From assembly GCA_964368605.1 (NCBI GenBank), contig CAYJBP010000083.1, positions 1 through 11,270 of the forward strand: DNA of 11,270 bases, written 5' to 3'. Source of the DNA: CAYJBP01 sp964368605 (GTDB taxonomy: Bacteria; Bacillota; Dehalobacteriia; UBA4068). The position numbers and the translations under genes are program-made. The notes below the pieces were generated by a model. That model saw only the letters and a list, made by a program, of their open reading frames with translations, was not told the origin of the DNA and ran no database searches. Below, piece after piece: positions 1-5,413 of the stretch (position 1 is its first letter; each line of letters begins with the position of its first letter).

Positions 1-51
1 CATCACGAAACTAACATCAAGCACTATTTATTATATGATAAGGAAATTTTT

Positions 52-1365
52 ATGCCGACAATTTATCTTTTAAGCCTAGGCTGCGCCAAAAACGAGGTAG
101 ATAGCCAAAATATGAGCGCCCTTTTAACCAATCAGGGCTTTATTATGACAGGTAACCCCGAGCAGGCGCAGGTTATAATAGTTAATACCTGCGGTTTTAT
201 CGAAGATGCTCAAAAAGAAAGCATTGCTGCCTTTTTGGATTTGGCCGCTTTTAAGGAGCAGCAATGTCGGCTTTTAATTGCGGTTGGCTGCTTGGTCGAA
301 AAATTTGAGGACGATTTAAGGCAATCTTTGCCGGAAATTGATTTGTTTTTAGGCAGCCAAAATTTTGGCCAAATTGGCCATATTATAAGCAAGGCCTTAA
401 AATTGCCACCCTGCCCAATTATTGCCGAAGATAGGCTTTATCAGGAGCGTATTAAGCTAAAGCCAACTGTAAGCGCCTATTTAAAAATTGCCGAAGGCTG
501 CGATAAGCATTGCACATACTGCCTTATCCCTAAATTAAGGGGGCCTTATCTTAGCCGCAAACCGCAAGATATTTTGGCCGAGGCCACTGCTCTTGCCGCC
601 CAGGGCGTGCAAGAATTGATTATTTTAGCCCAAGATATTTGTGCCTATGGCCATGATTTAGCCGATCAGCCCAAACTTGCCAACCTATTAGATGATTTAG
701 CCGCCTTGCCTTTTACCTGGATTAGGCTGCTATATGCTTATCCGGAGGATATTGACGAGCCTTTATTGCAGGTGATGGCCAAGCATGATAATATCTGCAA
801 TTATTTGGATATCCCAATTCAGCATAGCGATGATCGGATTTTGAAATTGATGGGGCGCAAGACTAATCAGGCGCAAATTAAGCAAAAAATTGCCTTGATT
901 AAGCAATATTTGCCCGATGCTGCCCTGCGTTCGACGATGATGGTTGGCTTTCCCGGCGAAGATGAGGCTGCTTTGAGTAATTTGCTCGATTTTATCAAGG
1001 AAATACCTTTTACCTGGTTAGGGGTATTTGCTTTTTCGCCGCAAGAAGATACACCTGCTTTTAATATGCCTAATCAAATCGATGAACAAACCAAAATCTA
1101 TCGCCGTGATTTAGTTATAGATACCGCCGCTTTTGCCTCCGGCCAATATTTAGAACAATATATAGGCAAGCAGCTAAAGGTGCTGATAGAAGGCCCGGCT
1201 TTAGCTTATCCCCCGGATTGGTATGCTGCACGCAGCGCCTATCAAGCGCCGCAAATCGATGGCCAGGTTTTGATTTATAGCAAACAGCCTTTGGCTACAG
1301 ATAGCTGGCTCGATATCATTATCACCGATATCGATGGCTTTGATTTAATTGCTAAACCACGGTAA
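52..1365 (+). CDS. rimO: Ribosomal protein S12 methylthiotransferase RimO
   Basis: Radical-SAM iron-sulfur enzyme that, by family knowledge, adds a methylthio group to a conserved aspartate of ribosomal protein S12. The 437-residue length is normal for the family. The N-terminal UPF0004 domain carries the three expected cluster cysteines: C11 in SLGCAKN, C47 in NTCGF and C80 in VGCL. The radical-SAM CxxxCxxC motif is C150, C154, C157, followed by LIPKLRGPYLSRK, which is typical of RimO/MiaB enzymes. The SLGCAKNEVDS opening and the S12-type downstream region favour RimO over MiaB. The C-terminal ~65 residues fit a TRAM domain. The ATG at 52 follows AAGGA at 40-44. The frame stays open to the left edge of the window, but the family N-terminus matches a start at 52. 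It is the first gene of a run with pgsA and pncC, a common neighbourhood in Bacillota. The assignment is firm. Confidence 0.96.
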   Translation: MPTIYLLSLGCAKNEVDSQNMSALLTNQGFIMTGNPEQAQVIIVNTCGFIEDAQKESIAAFLDLAAFKEQQCRLLIAVGCLVEKFEDDLRQSLPEIDLFLGSQNFGQIGHIISKALKLPPCPIIAEDRLYQERIKLKPTVSAYLKIAEGCDKHCTYCLIPKLRGPYLSRKPQDILAEATALAAQGVQELIILAQDICAYGHDLADQPKLANLLDDLAALPFTWIRLLYAYPEDIDEPLLQVMAKHDNICNYLDIPIQHSDDRILKLMGRKTNQAQIKQKIALIKQYLPDAALRSTMMVGFPGEDEAALSNLLDFIKEIPFTWLGVFAFSPQEDTPAFNMPNQIDEQTKIYRRDLVIDTAAFASGQYLEQYIGKQLKVLIEGPALAYPPDWYAARSAYQAPQIDGQVLIYSKQPLATDSWLDIIITDIDGFDLIAKPR

Positions 1366-1403
1366 AATATCCTTTTGTTTAAATTCAATCTAAACCTAAA
1401 TTT

Positions 1404-1413
1404 AAGAAAGAGG
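1404..1413 (+). promoter_or_regulatory. Ribosome binding site fixing the pgsA start
   Basis: AAGAAAGAGG lies 6 nt before the ATG at 1420. A longer reading from the TTG at 1375 would add 15 residues rich in Asn, Leu, Lys and Arg. It has no ribosome binding site, so 1420 is the better start. Confidence 0.75.
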
Positions 1414-1419
1414 TTGCCT

Positions 1420-1962
1420 ATGTCTAAGATGAATATCGCCAATCGAATTACTATTTTAAGAATATTTTTGATCCCGGTTTATGTAATTTTGGCCTTGGCC
1501 GATTTTAATGGCCATGATCTTTTGGCGGCTTTGGTTTTTGTTATCGCCGCCTTTAGCGATACTTTAGATGGCCTAATTGCCCGTAACTTTAATATGGTAA
1601 CCAATTTGGGCAAATTTTTAGATCCGCTGGCCGATAAGCTTTTGGTTAGCTCGGCCTATATAACCCTAATTGCTTTGGATAGAATGGCCGCCTGGATTGT
1701 GATTATTATCATTTGCCGCGAATTTGCGGTAAGTGGCATGCGTATTTTAGCCGCCGATGCCGGGGTGGTTATTGCGGCATCGCCTTTGGGCAAGATTAAA
1801 ACAATAAGCCAAATGGTTAGTATTACCATGCTATTAATAGGCAGCCTAAGCTGGCCTAATTGGTATTATCTGCTTACCGATATTGTGGTGTGGATATCCT
1901 TAATTACAACCATAATTTCCGGCTTTGATTATTTGTATAAAGGCCGTAAATACTATTTATAA
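1420..1962 (+). CDS. pgsA: CDP-diacylglycerol--glycerol-3-phosphate 3-phosphatidyltransferase (PgsA)
   Basis: Integral membrane enzyme that joins CDP-diacylglycerol and glycerol-3-phosphate to give phosphatidylglycerol phosphate, the committed step to phosphatidylglycerol and cardiolipin. The 180-residue protein opens with NIANRITILRIFLIPV, typical of PgsA. It contains the complete CDP-alcohol phosphatidyltransferase signature: D47, D50-G51, A54-R55, G64, D68 and D72, with the exact expected spacing. Several hydrophobic segments follow (roughly 74-86, 90-103, 130-142 and 150-168). It begins 54 nt after rimO and ends 21 nt before pncC, so it is probably co-transcribed with both. The start is taken at 1420 because of the ribosome binding site at 1404-1413. 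Phosphatidylserine synthase is a family alternative, but the N-terminus and the rimO/pncC context favour PgsA. Confidence 0.94.
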   Translation: MSKMNIANRITILRIFLIPVYVILALADFNGHDLLAALVFVIAAFSDTLDGLIARNFNMVTNLGKFLDPLADKLLVSSAYITLIALDRMAAWIVIIIICREFAVSGMRILAADAGVVIAASPLGKIKTISQMVSITMLLIGSLSWPNWYYLLTDIVVWISLITTIISGFDYLYKGRKYYL

Positions 1963-1983
1963 ATACCATTTATAGGAGATTGT

Positions 1984-2457
1984 ATGCAAGCACAAAAATT
2001 AGCAGCTTTATTAAAGCAGCATCATTTAAGCCTGGCCACGGCCGAATCCTGCACCGGGGGCAAAATTGCCGCCGCCATTACCGATATGCCCGGTAGCTCG
2101 GCTTATTTTGGCTATGGCCTGGTAACTTACAGTAATCAAGCCAAAATTGCTCTTTTGCAGGTACCGGCCATCATTATCGAGCAATTTGGCGCTGTAAGCA
2201 GCCAAACCGCCGAGGCCATGGCCAGAGGCATCAAAAATTTAGCCCAAGCCGATTTAGCCTTAGCCGTAACCGGCATAGCAGGCCCCGATGGCGCTACCGC
2301 CCAAAAACCGCTAGGGCTAGTATATATAGCGGCTCTTTTTGCCGATAAGTTAATAGTAGAAGAGCATGTTTTTAGCGGCAATCGGCAGCAAGTGCGCAAT
2401 GCTACCGTAGAACAGGCTTTAATCTTAGGCCAAACCATAATAGGAGAAAATATATGA
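1984..2457 (+). CDS. pncC: Nicotinamide-nucleotide amidase, stand-alone CinA C-terminal domain (PncC)
   Basis: Deamidates nicotinamide mononucleotide to nicotinate mononucleotide in pyridine-nucleotide salvage, by family knowledge. The 157 residues cover only the CinA C-terminal domain. Visible motifs are TAESCTGG (residues 19-26, holding the proposed catalytic Ser), YSNQAKIALL with K54, TGIAGPDG (96-103) and the closing pattern around GNRQQVRNATVEQAL. The N-terminal molybdopterin-binding-like domain of full-length CinA is absent, and the upstream DNA belongs to pgsA, so this is a natural short form and not a truncation. The ribosome binding site AGGAGA lies at 1974-1979. The stop overlaps the start of the next gene by 4 nt (ATGA at 2454-2457), which implies translational coupling. 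The family name 'competence/damage-inducible protein' says little about the function here. Confidence 0.92.
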   Translation: MQAQKLAALLKQHHLSLATAESCTGGKIAAAITDMPGSSAYFGYGLVTYSNQAKIALLQVPAIIIEQFGAVSSQTAEAMARGIKNLAQADLALAVTGIAGPDGATAQKPLGLVYIAALFADKLIVEEHVFSGNRQQVRNATVEQALILGQTIIGENI

Positions 2458-3299
2458 AAAAACACCAAGCGCTGCTATCGATTATGCTGTTAAGCCTGCT
2501 GGTTTTGGCCTTAAGTGCCTGCTTTAACAGTGGTTTAAGTGATATCGAAACTGTAAATTATCAAAATGCCGCCGGTTATAGCCTGGCTATCCCGGCCGAT
2601 TGGCAACTGCTAAGCGAAGATTCTAAAACCACCACCTATACCAATGCCGAGGGTAATGCTGCGCTTTTGATTATCAATGAATTAGGCGGCGAGGCCTATT
2701 ATCCTTTAAGTGAAATTGCCGAGATGATTGGCCAAAATCTTCTTTATAATTTGGCGGCCACCAATTTGGATTTGCCAACTACCAATACGCAATCGCGCGC
2801 CGAAATTATGGGCAGCCTAGAGGGCGAAGCCCTAGAAGAAATGCTATTAAACGAAGATGAGCCAAGCCAAGAAGAAGCGGCAGCCACACAGGCCATCGAG
2901 GCCGAAATGGCAAATATTGGCCAGGATAGCTGGCATCAAAGCGAGATTATTGTTGATAGGGAGGATACTTGGCGCAGTATTTGGCAGCATCAGGCCGAAG
3001 ATACTATTGTGATAGCCGATTTATATATCGAGCGCCCACTGGATGGCATGCGCTACTATTTAATCCTAATTAGCGGCCTAAGCGAGCATCAGGCGCTGGA
3101 AACTGTTTATAGCGGTATTATCGATAGCTTTAAAATAGATGCCGATCGTGCCGAATTATATCAGGCGATGAGCGAGCAAAGGGATGATTTAGGTGCCTTT
3201 GATTTTGAAACATTACCCGAAGAAGATGAGCAAGATGAGGCTGGCGAGCAGGATGAGACGCAAGAAGATGATATTAATTCGGATGCTCCTACGCATTGA
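2454..3299 (+). CDS. Predicted lipoprotein with acidic C-terminal tail, function unknown
   Basis: 281 residues. A Lys-led hydrophobic signal sequence ends in the lipobox LSAC (20-23), so C23 should be lipidated and the protein held on the outer face of the cytoplasmic membrane. After a short linker, AAGYSLAIPADWQLL (residues 39-53) and the following strand-rich stretch resemble the start of PsbP/DUF1795-like folds, but this is only a pattern impression. Residues ~118-145 are rich in Glu and Ala, and the last ~30 residues are almost wholly Asp, Glu and Gln. No catalytic motif is recognised. It is the last gene of the rimO-pgsA-pncC run, with its start inside the pncC stop codon and its ribosome binding site (AGGAG, 2442-2446) inside pncC. 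No clear hairpin terminator follows. The lipoprotein call is strong and the role is unknown. Confidence 0.88.
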   Translation: MKKHQALLSIMLLSLLVLALSACFNSGLSDIETVNYQNAAGYSLAIPADWQLLSEDSKTTTYTNAEGNAALLIINELGGEAYYPLSEIAEMIGQNLLYNLAATNLDLPTTNTQSRAEIMGSLEGEALEEMLLNEDEPSQEEAAATQAIEAEMANIGQDSWHQSEIIVDREDTWRSIWQHQAEDTIVIADLYIERPLDGMRYYLILISGLSEHQALETVYSGIIDSFKIDADRAELYQAMSEQRDDLGAFDFETLPEEDEQDEAGEQDETQEDDINSDAPTH

Positions 3300-3319
3300 T
3301 GATAAGGAATAATTATATA

Positions 3320-3379
3320 TTAGCTATAATGATATTTAAAAGATTAAAGTATAGTAAATTATGCTTATACTAAAGCTAA
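3320..3379 (+). promoter_or_regulatory. AT-rich leader with promoter-like -10 boxes upstream of the PEBP gene
   Basis: The 113-nt gap before the gene at 3413 holds a perfect TATAAT (3325-3330) without a convincing -35 box. It also holds TATACT (3366-3371), with a weak TTAAAG (3344-3349) 16 nt upstream. Two nested inverted repeats sit here: TTAGCT (3320-3325) with AGCTAA (3374-3379), and AGTATA (3348-3353) with TATACT (3366-3371). A promoter in this gap is likely because the next gene is spaced apart from the operon, but which box is used cannot be told. Confidence 0.35.
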
Positions 3380-3412
3380 CAATAAATATGCATATAATAA
3401 GGAGGAGAAAAG

Positions 3413-3916
3413 ATGAAAGTAACAAGTTTGGGCATAGTAAACGGTATTATCGAGGATAAATACGGCAAGCATGGCGAGCATTTTAATAGCCATGGTATGC
3501 CTACTTATTCGCTGCCACTTAAAATTGAAGATGCGCCGAAGGAAACTAAATCTTTTGCCATTGTTTTAGAAGATAAAGATGCTTTTCCTGTTAGCGGAGG
3601 TTTTTCCTGGATTCACTGGACAGCCGCCAATATCCAAAAAAACGAACTTGCCGAAAACGAAAGCCAAACAGCCACCGATTTTGTGCAAGGTCTAAATAGC
3701 TGGATGAGCATGCAAGGTGGCAATCAAAGCAAAGAATTATCGGCCTTTTATGGTGGCATGGCTCCGCCCGATGCGCCGCATATTTATGAAATTCATGTTT
3801 ATGCCCTCGATAGCATTTTGGATTTACAAAATGGCTTTTTATACAATGATTTGTATAAGCAAATGGATGGCCATATTTTAGATCAGTTTACGCTTAAAGG
3901 CCAATATCGTAATTAA
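3413..3916 (+). CDS. YbhB/YbcL family PEBP-like (Raf kinase inhibitor-like) protein
   Basis: 167 residues, the normal size of bacterial phosphatidylethanolamine-binding-protein homologues. The family hallmarks are present: the SLPLKIEDAP turn (33-42), KSFAIVLEDKDA (46-57) with D54, the WIHW motif (66-69), and YGGMAPPDAPHIYEIHVYAL (113-132) with H123 at the ligand pocket. There is no signal peptide, so it is predicted to be cytoplasmic. The biological role of bacterial members is poorly defined; ligand binding is inferred from the fold. A strong ribosome binding site, AAGGAGG (3399-3405), precedes the ATG. The gene stands alone between its own AT-rich leader and a hairpin terminator, so it is probably a single-gene transcript or a readthrough extension of the upstream operon. 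Confidence 0.93.
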   Translation: MKVTSLGIVNGIIEDKYGKHGEHFNSHGMPTYSLPLKIEDAPKETKSFAIVLEDKDAFPVSGGFSWIHWTAANIQKNELAENESQTATDFVQGLNSWMSMQGGNQSKELSAFYGGMAPPDAPHIYEIHVYALDSILDLQNGFLYNDLYKQMDGHILDQFTLKGQYRN

Positions 3917-3947
3917 AAATTAATTATATAATGTAGAAATTTGTAAG

Positions 3948-4015
3948 AAGCGTTTAGCGAATTATAGAATTTACCTAATTGGCATTGGCCGTAGGGAATA
4001 GCTAAACGCTTTTTT
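3948..4015 (+). terminator. Rod-shaped intrinsic terminator after the PEBP gene
   Basis: An 11-bp perfect stem (3948-3958 with 4001-4011) is followed by six T (4010-4015). The 42-nt interior is itself partly paired: CCTA (3974-3977) with TAGG (3992-3995), and GGC (3981-3983) with GCC (3988-3990) around a 4-nt loop. The whole should fold as one long interrupted rod. Confidence 0.8.
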
Positions 4016-4114
4016 GTTTAGCCCCATACCCCTATTCAGGAAATTTTAGGTATAAAAGCATTTAAAATTACTCATACTAGCCTTGTAATCCTAAATATTT
4101 AAGGAGGCTAATTT

Positions 4115-5029
4115 ATGAATAATTTTCCTAAAGAACCAAAATTTCGCTTTCCCGATACTAAGAAAAAGCCTGCTATGCGCAGCGGTAATGGCTGGCAATG
4201 GTTTGGCACTATTGCCATTATCCTGGCTTTGGTGGGTATATTTACCTATCAAAATCCCCAGATTTGGCAAAATCAGCAGCTTGCCGATAATGGCTTAGAT
4301 AGCAATCTGGTCAATAATCTTTATAGCGATGCCGATTATAATACGCCGCTACCCGAGCCGGAAATTATTGATGTTGATCAATTAATTGCAGCCCAAGCAG
4401 AACAAGACAGCTTAAATCAGGCTGCCGCCGATGCTGTTACGGACTCGGACGAGCAAGCCGCAAATGCGCAAGCTGCTGATATCCCCGAGCCGGATGCCGA
4501 CCAAAATAATGCTACACAAGCAAGCGAAGATCAACCCCCTACCACCGAGCAGGAAGGCACCAGCCCCGGCAATGATGCAGATGGCGAGCAGGATGATTTG
4601 CTTGATCAAATGCAGGTAATTGCGGTAGAAAGCCAGCCGCCGCTTTGGCAAATGCCGGCTAATGGCCAGCTAAGCCGAGCTTTTGGCTATGGGCTTGATC
4701 CTACCCATGATGATTATCGCTTTCATAATGGCTTTGATTTGGAATTGGCGGTAGGCAGCCCGGTTTTTGCGGCCGCCGGCGGTAAGGTGCTGGAAGTAGA
4801 AGCGGATGATTTGGCCTTTGGCGGCATTATTACCATCGAGCATAGTAATGGTTGGTATACTATTTACAAATGTTTAGAACCGGCGGTTAATGTTGGGCAG
4901 GCGCTTAATGCCGGCGATCAAATCGGTACTATTGTCAATTCGCCACCTGCCGAGGCAGCGCAAAGCAGCCATCTGCATTTTGAGATGATATTAGATGGCA
5001 AATATCAAGATCCGCAATTATGGTTATAA
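4115..5029 (+). CDS. Membrane-anchored M23 (LytM-type) metallopeptidase, SpoIIQ-like
   Basis: 304 residues. A basic cytoplasmic N-terminus is followed by one transmembrane segment (~29-45). A long low-complexity Gln/Asp/Glu/Ala linker (~85-165) leads to a C-terminal LytM/M23 domain (~180-304) on the outside. Zinc-ligand motifs are intact: HxxxD (H204, D208) and HLH (H286, H288), so endopeptidase action on peptidoglycan cross-bridges is possible. The small N-terminal tail, single TM and terminal M23 domain match the layout of clostridial SpoIIQ, which works with SpoIIIAH during engulfment. The SFLGEWR-type signature was not confirmed and no other sporulation gene lies in the window, so no symbol is given. 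The alternative is a vegetative cell-wall hydrolase or an EnvC/NlpD-like activator. The ribosome binding site AAGGAGG is at 4101-4107. The gene is monocistronic, between terminators at 3948-4015 and 5038-5084. Confidence 0.9.
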   Translation: MNNFPKEPKFRFPDTKKKPAMRSGNGWQWFGTIAIILALVGIFTYQNPQIWQNQQLADNGLDSNLVNNLYSDADYNTPLPEPEIIDVDQLIAAQAEQDSLNQAAADAVTDSDEQAANAQAADIPEPDADQNNATQASEDQPPTTEQEGTSPGNDADGEQDDLLDQMQVIAVESQPPLWQMPANGQLSRAFGYGLDPTHDDYRFHNGFDLELAVGSPVFAAAGGKVLEVEADDLAFGGIITIEHSNGWYTIYKCLEPAVNVGQALNAGDQIGTIVNSPPAEAAQSSHLHFEMILDGKYQDPQLWL

Positions 5030-5037
5030 TATGAAAG

Positions 5038-5084
5038 AAGGGCTATCGCATAAAGCTATTTGCGATAGCCCTTAAAGTTTTTTT
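5038..5084 (+). terminator. Intrinsic terminator after the M23 peptidase gene
   Basis: A 13-bp perfect stem (5038-5050 with 5061-5073) with a 10-nt loop precedes seven T (5078-5084). The T tract begins 4 nt after the stem, slightly further than usual. Confidence 0.88.
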
Positions 5085-5126
5085 GGTTCTTTTTTTACAA
5101 AAAAAGAATGGTTTTAATCTTTTAAT

Positions 5127-5223
5127 CTTTCTTTCAATTATATAAATTAAAGGCTATGTAAGCTAGCTAAGCGCCCTTAAACAAAAGCAATTTTTGATTA
5201 GAATTGATAAAATTGAAAGAAAG
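5127..5223. repeat. 13-bp perfect inverted repeat enclosing 71 nt
   Basis: CTTTCTTTCAATT at 5127-5139 is exactly complementary in reverse to 5211-5223. The enclosed DNA has no reading frame of note and includes the palindrome AGCTAGCT at 5161-5168. It could be a small relic element or a long-range stem. No flanking target duplication was identified by eye. Confidence 0.55.
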
Positions 5224-5228
5224 CTGCT

Positions 5229-5255
5229 ATTTTTATTTGCGGAGCGAATAAAAAT
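5229..5255. other. A/T-rich 12-bp hairpin
   Basis: Arms 5229-5240 and 5244-5255 pair over 12 positions, with one G-T wobble, around a 3-nt loop GGA. There is no T tract directly after it, so it is not a classical + strand terminator. Confidence 0.45.
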
Positions 5256-5343
5256 GAAGTGCTCTTTGTTGGTATATTTGTTATCTTGATTATGATGGTT
5301 TAACCCCAGCTTGCAGCCCCATGGTAATATCTACACCAAACTA

Positions 5344-5372
5344 TTGCTTTTTTAGCCAAAAAATGGTAAAAT
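5344..5372 (+). promoter_or_regulatory. Sigma-A type extended -10 promoter of the subtilase gene
   Basis: TTGCTT (5344-5349) and TAAAAT (5367-5372) are separated by exactly 17 nt. A TGn extended -10 element (5364-5366) sits directly before the -10 box. Transcription should begin near 5379, about 35 nt ahead of the start codon at 5414. Confidence 0.7.
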
Positions 5373-5413
5373 TTGATTAATACAAGCAGTTAAACTAGCC
5401 ATAAGGAGCAATT

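Larger units (their letters stand above)
5085..5343. other. Gene-free intergenic stretch with inverted repeats
   Basis: No credible gene in about 260 nt. It contains an A/T inverted repeat (5087-5096 with 5099-5108), a 13-bp inverted-repeat pair (5127-5139 with 5211-5223), a hairpin (5229-5255), and an isolated TGaTAAAAT extended -10 box (5205-5213) without a matching -35 box. The function is unknown. Confidence 0.7.

Noticed and set aside
1..51. Possible upstream extension of rimO, since the frame is open to the window edge
   Set aside because: The ATG at 52 has a ribosome binding site and gives the standard RimO N-terminus; 17 open codons in AT-rich DNA are expected by chance.
1375..1419. 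Longer pgsA start at a TTG codon
   Set aside because: No ribosome binding site, and the extra 15 residues do not resemble the family N-terminus; the ATG at 1420 has a good site.
4049..4080. GGTATA and CATACT as a sporulation sigma factor promoter for the M23 gene
   Set aside because: The 18-nt spacing is longer than expected for sigma-E or sigma-K type promoters, and both boxes match only partly.
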